64,000 bases of DNA from Dryas octopetala (Eukaryota > Streptophyta > Magnoliopsida > Rosales > Rosaceae). Where the stretch lies: contig OY992834.1 of NCBI GenBank assembly GCA_963921425.1, positions 7,609,271 to 7,673,270 on the forward strand, read 5' to 3'. The notes beneath the pieces are model-generated. The model did not search any database, had not been told where the DNA came from, and saw nothing but the letters and a program-made list of their open reading frames with translations. Made by a program: the position numbers and the translations under genes. Every line of letters begins with the position of its first letter. The first letter of the stretch is position 1. Of this stretch, positions 1 through 11,006 are shown piece by piece.

Positions 1-129
1 CTAGCTACAAGCAAACCATGGTCCATGAGAGTGTTTTCCTTCCACTTGAATTTCGTCCGCAAACTTGGAATCAGGTGCCTCTTACATTATAAACCAGTCA
101 AGCTGTTATAAATTGAAGGTATTCGTACC

Positions 130-588
130 ATTGCTTATAAGATACAATTTTTTTCACTTTGCCCTTAAAATTTAAATTATCTTAGTTTGCCACCTGAACT
201 TCACACAGTTATTGCAAAACACCCTATGCCGTCAACTCTGTCAATTTTTCCGTTAAAAAAGCTGACGTGGCACCTATATAGCATGAGTAGGACCATTTTC
301 TAGTTATATAAGATCCATGTAGACAAAAAAAATTGACATGAATCTTATTATTTTTTAGTTTAAAAATGATTTTTTATTAGTTTTTTTGTTCACATGGATC
401 TTACATAACTAAAAAAGGGTCTCACTCATGCTATATAGGTGCCACGTCAGCTTTTTTAACGGAAAAATTGACAGAGTTGACGGCATAGGGTGTTTTGCAA
501 CAACTGTGTGAAGTTCAGGTGGCAAACTGAGAGGATTTAAGTTTCAGAGAGCAAAGTAAAAAAAAAGTGTATCTTACAAAGGACAATG
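130..588. repeat. Fold-back MITE-like inverted repeat
   Basis: Two long arms, about 130-320 and 400-588, are near-perfect reverse complements around an AT-rich loop. Shared blocks include CCACCTGAACTTCACACAG, the GCTGACGTGGCACCTATATA block and the GTAAGATACA-like outer ends. No protein is encoded and no convincing target-site duplication was found, so the superfamily is left open. Confidence 0.75.
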
Positions 589-1515
589 ATGTGAATAAAC
601 CTAAATTGAACGAGTACCAATATTATTTAATAAACAAGTTCATTCACATGTATTATATCATTATATGTATAAAGTGATATCTGATTTTTCTATTTAATTC
701 CCTTTTCTTTTTTCCTATCCCATTTATTTTATGCTCTGATTTTTCTAAAAATGCACCACTTTACTCGTGGCCCCACTTTGTTTTTATCCTTGAAAGTGGT
801 CCCATTAACTTCAATTTTCTTTATCATTTAGGTCCTTTAGTTTAGAACATTGATTCACAAGAGTCAAGAACCAAAGTATATGTGATCCTGTAGATTAATT
901 GAACTATATATCGACTTTAAGATATGATGAATCTGATACCTTATATAAGCTGCATATATATCGCATGCATCGATAGGGAGAGAATTGAGAGATGCGAAAT
1001 GCGATGCCCATTCACCTTCTCCTCACCAATCACCACTGGGGTACGTACCCCCCCAAGCTTAATTACCTCTTAATTCTCTTTCTCTGCACCATGTTAAAGA
1101 CTCTTTACTTTGTTTTTGTTTTTGTTTCTTTTTTTGTTTTTTCTCTCACTACTTTCTAGCTAAGCGAAGCATGCTTTTACTTTTGAACTACTACAAAAGT
1201 ACCAATGCCATGCCACCTTCATTGTCATGGACATCACTTAATTTATTCTAATGCTATGTCATAGTCTCTAATCTGTTATATCATACAAAAAATGAAAAAC
1301 ACTTATACATACACCTAATGTATATCTTTGTTATCATTATCATATGATGAAAAAAGATATACCTACAACCCGGTATATGAAAATTTTATTCCACACAAAT
1401 GTAACTATATAATATTTTCCACAAAGATGTAACTATATAATATTTTGTAGCCAAAACCACTAATTGATTTTGAATTGGCTTGACTATAATAAGATTAAAA
1501 AAAAAAAAAAACTCA
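589..1515. other. Intergenic, no gene seen
   Basis: AT-rich DNA with no believable reading frame on either strand. A TATATAA-like stretch near 944-962 precedes a GC-richer patch (about 985-1060), but no transcript can be inferred from this. Confidence 0.6.
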
Positions 1516-1524
1516 AAAATTAAA

Positions 1525-1866
1525 GGGTTAAATACAAAAATGGTTCACAAACTTTATACTAATTTTTAATTTAGTCCACTAACTATAAAAAGTGTCATTT
1601 GGTCCACAAATTTTTCAAGTTGTATTAAAGCAATACAAACTAAGGTTAACTTTCATAAAAAAAATTAACGAAATTGGTTACATGAAAATGTAATGAACGA
1701 ACTAAAATACCTCTGAAAATGTGGTCACTTATTGTGCACATGACCAGTTTTCGTTAAATTTTTTTTATAAAAGTTAACGTTTATACTGTTTTGTTACAAC
1801 TTGAAAAGTTCGTGGACCAAAATGAGATTCACTGTAAAGTTTCTAAACAATTTTTGTATTTAACCC
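1525..1866. mobile_element. MULE-type MITE, 342 bp, 9-bp TSD
   Basis: The ends are inverted repeats: GGGTTAAATACAAAAAT on the left and its near complement ATTTTTGTATTTAACCC on the right. The match extends imperfectly inward for more than 100 bp. Direct repeats of AAAATTAAA lie immediately outside, at 1516-1524 and 1867-1875. Long terminal inverted repeats with a 9-bp duplication are the signature of Mutator-like elements. There is no transposase, so it is non-autonomous. Confidence 0.85.
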
Positions 1867-1875
1867 AAAATTAAA

Positions 1876-2368
1876 GCTAGAATTATAGGAAAGCCAGAGC
1901 TATAATAATAGTGTTCCACTTTATTATAACAACAACAAAAATTGCTCCACTTTGGCTTTTATTGAAACAAAAAAAAAAAAAAAGAATTTTTACATAGTCA
2001 AGAGAAATGGTACCTAGCTAGCTAGCTAATCACCTGCATGGATAGCCATGCGTCTAAACAATGATGCCCTGTACGTGGCAATGCCAAAAAGACTGAACAC
2101 CGACAAATTAATCACAGTAGCATAGCAGATAGATATCAAAAGGTCTGAGTGAGGAAGAAGATGAATAAAGCAACCCTTACTATTTCCTTATTAATTCTTG
2201 TACAGTTGTAGCGAATATCTATATATGCTGAAATGGCCTTAGCTAGCTAGCTAGTTTGAGGCTCATCAACTTCCTTTGATCTACAGCTAGCTAGCACTGA
2301 TGAAATTACTCTTACAGATTAAAATGGAAATTAAAGAAACTAAACAGAAAACGTAGGAGTTTACAAGA
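1876..2368. other. Intergenic and NHL 3' flank
   Basis: No coding region. The part next to 2369 is probably the 3' untranslated region and terminator of the minus-strand NHL gene. GCTAGCTAGCTA-type short repeats occur near 2014-2028 and 2240-2253. Confidence 0.5.
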
Positions 2369-3106
2369 TCATATATCAACTTTACATGAAGGATTTCCAA
2401 GCAAGGGCACTTGACCCACAACACCTTTCTTCAACCCCACCAAAACATCACACTTGACATACACCCCATAATGCCCACTCTTTATATTTATCCCCGCGGC
2501 CTTCCACCTCAGCCGCCCCACCACCGCCACCCTCAGCCCCACCACCCCATACCCCTCATCCATCAACAGCCCATTCACCACCTCCGCCGACACCGGCACC
2601 GCCACGCCGCCCAGCACCGGCGACAACACCACCGTGCTCCGCCGATCGTGGTACAGCGGCAGCAGCTCCACCTGCGGCGTGATGGCCTGGTTCCGGTACG
2701 ACACGAAGGCGTAGAGGCGGTCGTAGTAGATGGAGACGCGGCGGTTGGGGTTGCGGGTGACGAGGGTGAACTGCATGGTGGCGGAGATGAGCGGCGGGGT
2801 GGCGTTGAGGCCGTAGACGGCGGCGCCGGCGACGGTGAATCGGGGACGGTGGGGGCGGTAGACGAGCCATAGGACGAGGGCGGTGACGCCGAGGAGGAGG
2901 AGGAGGACGGAGAGGCAGGTGCAGAGGGAGCGGTAGGGGTTGGTGGGGCGGTAGGATGAAGCCAGCATGTTTTTTTTTTTTTTATGATCTTGGCTCATAA
3001 TTCTGGTTTGGGGTGGCGGCTGCTGCTGCTGGGTTTGCTCTTCTGGAGGATCAGGAGGAAGGTGGTGAGGATGGTCTTGATGATGATGGTTGTGATCATC
3101 TGCCAT
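2369..3106 (-). CDS. NDR1/HIN1-like (NHL) LEA-2 membrane protein
   Basis: Intronless, 245 residues. A His/Pro/Gln-rich, probably disordered cytosolic N-terminus (1-57) leads to a single membrane span at about 61-83 (SVLLLLLGVTALVLWLVY). A LEA-2 domain follows, with the family motif RNPNRRVSIYYD near 118-129 and YGVYVKCDVLVGLKKG near the end. NHL proteins are type II plasma-membrane proteins linked to defence and stress responses. That role is family knowledge and is not shown here. The first ATG is used; Met37 and Met47 are alternatives. Codons 42-46 are encoded by a run of 14 A residues (minus strand), an unusual homopolymer for a coding region. Strong GC bias in the coding part contrasts with its AT-rich flanks. 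Confidence 0.88.
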   Translation of the reverse strand: MADDHNHHHQDHPHHLPPDPPEEQTQQQQPPPQTRIMSQDHKKKKNMLASSYRPTNPYRSLCTCLSVLLLLLGVTALVLWLVYRPHRPRFTVAGAAVYGLNATPPLISATMQFTLVTRNPNRRVSIYYDRLYAFVSYRNQAITPQVELLPLYHDRRSTVVLSPVLGGVAVPVSAEVVNGLLMDEGYGVVGLRVAVVGRLRWKAAGINIKSGHYGVYVKCDVLVGLKKGVVGQVPLLGNPSCKVDI

Positions 3107-5466
3107 GGGAGGAGCTGAGTGCCTTTATATAGAGAGAGAGAGAGAGAGAACAAAAGAGGTGAAGAGGAAAAGGAGAGGTGGGTGATGGTCGTGGCGAGTG
3201 AATGAGAGAAAAGTTAAGGAAGAAGAAGAATCTGTGGGGCAATTTGAGATAAAAAGGAAGAGAAAGGAAGCTAGAGTGTTTCTTTTTTTCTTTTGGGTTA
3301 CTATAACTGTCTTTTTTTCTCTCATTTAAATTGAATCTATCGTGCTCTTTCCCCTTTTTATTAATTAATTACCACATTTAATTAGAAAAAAATGATTATT
3401 ATCACATTTCTCATTTCGGTGAAACATTTTTTAGCAACTTCATAAGTCGTCACTAGAATTTTTTTTTCTTTTTTTTTTTATAGAACTGTCCTATATATTT
3501 ATATGTTCATCTTTTTAATCACGTGATGAGAAATAGATACATTAATTAAGTATATAGAATCGTCACATGAAACTTTTTCTCGTCTTTTATATGACTGGAT
3601 TCACAGTAGGATCGCTTCGTTCAAGAATTTTTCAAGTGAAACTAGCTTGATATAATTTGAATATTGTATGTAAGGTCTGAAAAATATAGTCAATAATATG
3701 CTTAATAAATGTGGTTAGAAACTTAGAACATTGACCCAAAAAAATGTGGTTAGAACTTTTATTTATTTTCTCCCCTGCTTTCTTTCCAATTCTTTTTCTT
3801 TTCAATTTATATCTCTGTTTACTGTTACATGATTGTTCACAGGTTTGGTTGAGTTGCTTTGTGGTTAAGCATCAACCTAGCTAAGCACCTAAAGTTTTCC
3901 ACTGGAACCAACTTCAAGTGAAAGTTAATTGGAGACTGCGAGTGCAAAAGGCATGTACCAATCCACTGCTTGCGTATATATGCACTAGCTAGTGAGTAGT
4001 GTCCCTTTATTCAACTGGGACTGTCCTCTCACAATTCCATTCCCTTTTTGCTCCTTTTCCTTTAAAGTTTAAATGTGATAGGCACCAATTATTGGTCTTC
4101 TATTAATCGTGAAATTTGTAAAGTAGCACAAAAATAAGCCAACTAATTACCCATTTTTTCTGTGAAATGTCATTTTCATTTGCGCATGGCCTTCACCCTC
4201 ATTTGCTTATAGTTAAGGGATTTTGTTGGTACGTAAATATTATCTACCATTTATGTATCTATTTCTTTTATTATGTGCTAAGTTAAGTAATAAGAGAGAT
4301 CGAGATAGGTTGAGAAGGGGAAGCCAAGCTTGTTTAAGCCTCTAGAAATTCTCTAGAGAGTAGAGATCGAGAAGCTAAGGCAGCAGCTAGGTCATCAGTC
4401 ATCAGGTAGTCTGTTGTTTAGCGACAAATGGATAAGTCCTTGGCGAGTTGGCGGAAACGAAGTGTATGCATCTGCATGAGACAGCAGGTGGCTCTGTTTT
4501 GCCATTAACACATGCTCTCCTTTTGTTGGGTCCTGCCGAGTCATATCCCACGCGTTATAAATGCATTACATACAAATATACAATTGCATACCACTTACAA
4601 GGGTCCCATCTCCCCATCGTGGATAAAAAAGCAAATGTTTTTTTTTTTTTGGTCGAATAAAAAAAAAAAAAAAGCAAATGTTGACCTTGCATGCATTTGT
4701 GATGAAACCCTCACTTTTTAAGTTTTTGGGGTAGCTGGGCAAAAAAAAAAAAGTTTTTGGGGTTAGCTCGAGGATAATCTGTTGACATTAGTGTCCCACG
4801 TAGGAAAAATAAAAGCCTTACATAGTAAAATATAAAATTTTAATAGAATATAAAGTTTTAGTCAACCTGTTTGTGCATTGTTAATTAGTCAACTTCTTTG
4901 ATCATTGTTAATTGGTTATGAGTTGAATGCTTTAATTTCTTTGTAATACCAAAGAACCTACACGTGAGAGGACATAATTAAGATTACGAATTTGAGACTT
5001 GAACATGAGACTTGTATGGCGTGGAGCAACTGAGCAAGGAACCAGACATAGGTTCGATCAAAAAGAAAAATTTTAGGGGAAATGCTCATGATGCAACAGA
5101 GCAACTGACTGGAGAAAATGTTTAACAGGCAACCAATCTACTAATGCAAATTATTATACCACTTAACCTCTCCAACTACAATCACTTTTATCTCAGGTAC
5201 ATACAAAGCAATATCATGTAGAGGTAATACTGACAACTTTCAGCTAGCATCGCTACATAATTAAAACACTGCGTCTTTCCTAAATGCAAAACTAAAGTCA
5301 AAACCAATGGCAATGACAAAGACACTTGCAACCGTCTTCAGCCATTCAATGTATCATTCTACTCTTCTTTACAAAAGTTTGAAGAATATAAAGAATCCTG
5401 CATCACACAACCAAAGATTCTTCATCTAACTAGCCCACGTTCACCGGAGGTAGCGAGAGCTCAGTG
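3107..5466. other. Intergenic, NHL promoter side and PRR9 3' flank
   Basis: A GA-repeat leader lies at 3130-3149, just upstream of the NHL start. The rest is AT-rich without credible genes. T and A homopolymer runs facing each other occur at about 4638-4675. The stretch from about 5060 to 5466 is probably the 3' untranslated end of the PRR gene. Confidence 0.5.
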
Positions 5467-8400
5467 TCATGAACCAACAACACCAGCAGTTGCAGAATCA
5501 GCATGCACTCGGTGCACAAACTGACCTTTCACTCGGGGCCTCTGCTCTGCCAGTAATTTCCTGCTTTGGTATCGGACCTGTGCAAATATTAGTTGTTAAA
5601 GGAATGATACCACCTTATGATATATAGGTTGTTGTGTTAATGTGGTATTAGAAGCTCAAAATGGGAGGTGTCTAAATCTAGGTTTATGGGATCTGTTACT
5701 CAAATCTAAAATAGAAATTTCCAAACTAGCTGGGAAGTACTACTAACAGTAGTAAGAAAACTACTGTAGGAACAAGAATAATTGCAAGTGCAGTTAAACA
5801 GAGCTTTTCTTAAACATTGGGTGCATCAAAGCATTCAGACCCAGAAAAAAGAAAAAATGTATGCATAGAACCCATACCATATTCAAGGTTGTGCATGCAA
5901 GCTCATATGCAACAGTAGCAGTGTTTATCAAAACTAAAGAAAATGATGACACTGACGATGATGATAATACCTTCTTCTCAAAGCACCGATCTTTCCGCTT
6001 CAGTCTGAACTTAAGCAGAGCTGCTTCCCTTTGGCTGGAACAAAGGGAATCCACTCCTCCAAATCCCTCACGAACAAAGTGACTACTGTCATTCAAACTC
6101 TCAGAAGCTGTGGCCATCTCACCTGCCACAGCCAAAGTAGCATTTCCATCACTGCTACTACAAATGCTTCCATATGCACTGCTACTAATATGGTTACCAG
6201 CACCGTTGCATAAACTATCACAAGCACTCTGACCAGCAGCAGGAGAGCCAGGTCTCCAATCCTCCACACCCTCCAGTTTGTTCTGCTCATGCACGGTTTG
6301 GTCAATAGATTTATAGGTAGGTTTATCAGACAGGTGAGAACCCTGTTCTGAGTAGTGAATTTCAGGATTGGAATGAATTGAGGAATTCATAGGAAAGGGG
6401 GACTGTGCTCTGTGGTCAACTGATTTGGTACAGTATACGGGAGTTAAACCTGATTGTCCAAAAAACAAGGATGGGAAAAAATGACCGTATCCCGTACATA
6501 TATTATCAGACCTTACTCCAGTGACATGCATCATCCCAAGTTGAGGGTCTGGAAAGGATGAATTTGCTTGCTCAGTTTGACTGTCAACCAGGCTATCATG
6601 GGAATTACTTGCACCCTCTGATTTAGAACTAGGAAGCGTTGGGAAAAATGGTTGCAATGTCTTGCTATTATTATACCTGCATGTCAGAACTTCGGACTCA
6701 AAAATTTAGAAATATAAGCTCTAGTTTTCAAAAAAAATTTGAAGATAGTTACAAGTTATTCCAATTTTGTTTTTTTTCTTAGGGAGTATTATAGGACTGT
6801 TCTAAGCACCAAACACATTTTCTATTCTTTTTTTTTTTTTTCGAAATTATGATTCTTCCATTATAAATGGAAGGTCAATTAATCTATGTCACTATTCCCA
6901 CTCTCAGAAAATGTCAGACATCTCTACCAACGGCTTCACTTCTACCCAACAGCATTACCACTTTAATAAACAACATATTCATATGTGACTTCTTATTATT
7001 CAGATCAAAACCACTTTGTATAATGCCATTTCAGACACAAATCGAGAGGGAGTGAAGCCAAAAAACAAAAAGAAAAAAAAAAAACCCAAACACATGCTTT
7101 AATTTTATCTCACTGTCGCTTAAGTCTTAACAATGGACAGGGAACCAAAATACTCACCATGAAAAGGCGGAGGCATCAGAATGGTTCAGTACAGGCTTCT
7201 CATAAGTCACTTGCTTATCTGAACCACCCAAACAACTTCTCAAAGAAAGTTCCAATTGCGGGGTGCATCCCACGTGACTTGTACCATTATCTTTGCTGTT
7301 AGGGTGTCTAACAGTGCATGTGGGTCGATTGTCAAAGGTTCCAATCAAGTCAACAGCTCCACTTGATGGTTCAACCGGTTCATAATGGCAGTTGCGAGTT
7401 TCACTAGCTGCATTAGCATTTCCTTTGTAACTTTCAGGTTGGATACCTTCATCTTGAACCATTATTTTAGCAGAAACAAGGTCCTCTCTCTGCCTTACGG
7501 CAGTTGAGTTATAAGCTTCATTCAAAGGTATAACATCTGATCCAAATGTACCTGACTTCTCTGCAACAAATGGTTTGTCAGATACCAGCATACCACCTGC
7601 TAAAATTACTGAAAGAGGAAAGAAATCCAAACACATATAGAGAGGGAAGCTAAAAAATATGGAATACCTTTAGCTTCACTCTCATGCATAACAGATTCCT
7701 TTTCCAATCTAGTGCACTCTTCAAGCCTTTCTATCTCTGTATTTCTCAAATTAGAAGCACTCCCATACTTTAGCTGTGAAATATCCTGCATATTTTGCAC
7801 GTATACACTCTCAGCTTCCAAGCAAGGCGTTGTACAAGAGCTCTGCAAAAAAGGTAACAAAACATGCAGTCTGCATATGAAACTCCATGGAGCCAACCTA
7901 TTCTAGAAAAAGGAATTTTCGTCAAGCTATAAGTGACCTCACATGCATTACATCAAGGACCCTGGATACATATTTCTAACAACTTATTTCTTTTCCTTTT
8001 CATGACTGTTGTGCAATCAATTAGACAAGTTAAAATGGGGAAAACAGTTGATACTTAGTGAGTTAGAATTCGCATATTAAATCATTGATTACTTTCATTG
8101 GCTGTATAACATTCAATCTGAGAAAATGACGCAACATCACCAATATACACCCAAAAGCATGACAGAAATTATATCGATTCAAGCAGAATTAATGCCCTTG
8201 AATACATGACCAGCGACAAGATCAAAACATTATTAAATATACTTACTTGGGCTTCACTTCCTTTCTCATTGCATTCCTTATTTTTCCGCATAGAAGCTGC
8301 ACAATCATTTGAATGATTGCTTGCTGCATTGATCTCGGAAGTGACTTCAACTTTATGCTGTGGAGAGGTTAAGTTCTGAGGATCCTGTAAACCAATCAGC

Positions 8401-9403
8401 TATTAAAATAAAACATACAAGAAGAAAAACGATATGTATCATTTAAAGTGTATTATTTTGCCTTCAGAAATAAAATAAGAAGTAAACCAAAAAAGTAGTG
8501 AAAGGGCAAAGTGAAAAAAATGGAACATACAGTGTGCCTTCTCCAAACATGCTGCCAAAGGTTCTTTAACTCATTCCTCCTGACAGGCTTAATGAGATAG
8601 TCAGCTGCACCTTTTAGCATGCATTTCAAAACCATGCTAATCGAATCATGAGAGGACATCACTGTATGGTCACCATGAAAGTTTAGTTCCATATTCCATT
8701 TTCAGACCAAAAACTATAAGAAAGAAGGAGCACATTAGGCAAGTAACATACTTATGACAGGTATGTGTTTGCAAATGTCATGCTCCATGACTAAGGTGAG
8801 AAGTGTGAATCCGGATATTGATGGCAACTCTGCTTCAGTTAGTATAAGGTCTATCTTATGATGCTTCCCCTTAATGATTTCCCATGCCTTTAACCCATCA
8901 GCAACTGCAACAACTGCTCAAACAAACACATCCCATTTTCAGAAAGTGAAGATTCATACTTTACACCAACTTTCTTAAATGCATATATTTAATACCATTC
9001 ACACAATCAAACATTCTCAAAGCAGATTGAAAGAGCTCATAAATTCAGTAAATAAATAATCATAATTATACATTCTCTCACTGATTACCATCAAACATTT
9101 ATTCAATGAACAAAATAAGCAAACTTGACATTAAAATTAAGTCAAATCTCTGCAACCAAGAAAAAGGGAACAGAGTAATCGACCTCTGTAATTGCATTTT
9201 CGAAGAAGCGCAGCGATAATCTGACGCGTGGAATCGTCGGATTCGACCAGTAAAACCCTTAACACCATTCGCGGCAGATACTTCTCCCACCTGACCACCT
9301 CTGTGGAGCCGCCAGCACCACCACCATCCTCTTCCTTGTACTCATCGATTTTCACAGCCTCCATATCCTCCCCACCACTGACCACCACTTCACCCATTCT
9401 CAT
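5467..9403 (-). CDS. PRR9: Pseudo-response regulator, PRR9 type
   Basis: Clock transcriptional repressor of the PRR5/PRR9 clade. Eight exons: 9184-9403, 8752-8913, 8531-8661, 8247-8384, 7668-7842, 7158-7608, 5971-6676 and 5467-5577, giving 697 residues in one frame. A pseudo-receiver domain occupies about 48-168. At the phospho-acceptor site the usual Asp is Glu (LILTEAELP), as expected for PRRs, so it should not take part in phosphorelay. A long low-complexity middle follows, with a conserved SDASAFSW block. A CCT domain spans about 642-685 (from [20 protein letters not shown] to [12 protein letters not shown]), split by the last intron. The start MRMGEVVV and the block [18 protein letters not shown] resemble PRR9 more than PRR5. 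In Arabidopsis, PRR9 represses CCA1 and LHY in the morning. A second in-frame ATG two codons downstream could be the true start. Confidence 0.93.
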
Positions 9404-9632
9404 TCACCCTACCAAAACCCAAAAACACGCAGCTAATTCCTGGAAATCTCACAGAACTAGAAAGCAAAGCAGAAGGGTTTAAGCTGCAGTGAACAAGCTT
9501 CAAAGTGCCTCATCCCACTTTGGTTAAGAAGAAGAAGAAAATGATAACAACAACAAAAACCTCAAAAATAAAAACCATTTGAGGAGCGAGCTGAGGTTGC
9601 GCTCGCAGGCTCACATCCGCGAATAACCAAGT

Positions 9633-9890
9633 AAATATCTATCTTTGCTTTGTTCGATCAAAAGGTGGGTCGTCATTGGCTTCTGGGTGGGGAGATGACG
9701 TGGAGCGTCCTCAGCCACTGTTTTGATTTATTCTTGCTTGTGCTGATCGTCGGCGGTGTGCGGGGGCCACTGCGGGACACGTGTCGGCGAGGCTGGGGCT
9801 TCCTTGGGCTGGATATTTTTGAGGAGCGTTGTCACGTCTGCTTTTGCGCCACCACAAATTTGAAATCTCGTGTTGTGGACGCGACACGTG
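9633..9890. promoter_or_regulatory. PRR9 upstream elements: evening-element core and two G-boxes
   Basis: Upstream of the minus-strand PRR9 start there is an AAATATCT evening-element/CCA1-site core at 9633-9640. Two CACGTG G-boxes lie at 9778-9783 (in the palindrome GACACGTGTC) and 9885-9890. CCA1/LHY and light-signalling bZIP/bHLH factors bind such sites at clock genes. Their placement here fits dawn and light control, but binding is inferred. Confidence 0.55.
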
Positions 9891-10082
9891 CGCGCTTCGG
9901 ACACAATCTTTGCGGGAGCTTTTTATTTTCCGTAAAAGAAAAAAACTGTCTCCTTCGCCTCCTTCCCTTTGCGGGAGCTTTTTATTTGGGCTTTTTGGGT
10001 TATGTTGGTTTTGGGTTGTTAAAGGGTTTTGTCTGTTTATCCGTATTTTCGTTTGAGCCTGTTTTATACACACCATTTTTTC

Positions 10083-10240
10083 TCGAGTAATATTATTTGA
10101 ATTAAATTAAGTGATTAAATGAGAGATATTAAGTGAAATGTCACTTGAGGATGTGATCCTCATCTTAACATCTCCCTAAATGACACATCACTTGGTCCCT
10201 CTTATTTGATCATTTAATTTAATCCAAATAACATTACTCT
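10083..10240. repeat. Short palindromic MITE-like repeat
   Basis: The two halves are imperfect reverse complements. The left arm starts GAGTAATATTATTTGAATTAA and the right arm ends ATCCAAATAACATTACTC. The inner part also pairs (GATTAAATGAGAGATATTAAG with CTCTTATTTGATCATTTAAT). The ends are clear, but no target-site duplication could be assigned. Confidence 0.65.
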
Positions 10241-11006
10241 TTTTTTCTCTCTTTACACACATGTCTAATTAATTTGTAAAATTATGAAAATCACTTAATG
10301 TGAAATGACTAAGGAGGATTTAAAAAAAGTAAAAAATAAAAACTAGAACCAAGGTCTCTGCCAGCCCACCACCGATCGGCGCTTCTCCTCCTCTTTCTCT
10401 TTTTCTCTTCCCTTCTTTCTCTTTCTCTCTTTCTCTGCGTACCACCCCTATCGGACGAAAAGGGAGGCCAACGACCTTGCCAGCCTTTAGATCAGGAGGG
10501 GATTGGGTCGGCATGGTGCAAGGGGTGGCAATTGGGTTGGGTATCCTACCCCTTATTTTTTATTTTCATTTTAGTCTTAAAATTTATTTAGTTTTAATTA
10601 GTCAATTTGTTTGGTTAGTTTATTTTATTTATTTAATTATTTTTCATTTTGAAATTAATTAGTTTAGGCATGAAAATGAATAAAGTCCTTAGAAACTCAT
10701 GTAAGACTTTGAACGTAAATCGTCCCATTTTACCTTTATGCAAAGGGAGCGTGACATTTTTTTGACAAAAATTTAAACAAAACTCTAGAAAACTGATCCA
10801 CATTAATTTATTTTTAAAATTTAATGTTTTTATGTATCAAATTTTAATTTATGAGTGAATTTAACACACGAATTATAGTTAAGAGGGTAAATTATTCATT
10901 TCGCCAAATTTTTTTTGGTAAACTTTCTCTATCAAATTTTGATTCCCGTTTGTCTTTCAAAAGTGGCCGTGTAGCCGAGAATGAATGAATATAGAGCAAA
11001 GCAACG
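10241..11006. other. Intergenic, PPR promoter side
   Basis: AT-rich sequence with a pyrimidine-rich patch at about 10385-10440 and no credible gene. Two ATGs at 10981 and 10985 lie just before the PPR start and are out of frame with it. They matter only if transcription starts upstream of them. Confidence 0.45.

Noticed and set aside
2411..2872. Open frame of 153 codons on the plus strand
   Set aside because: Antisense shadow of the GC-rich NHL coding region; composition is His/Arg/Gly noise.
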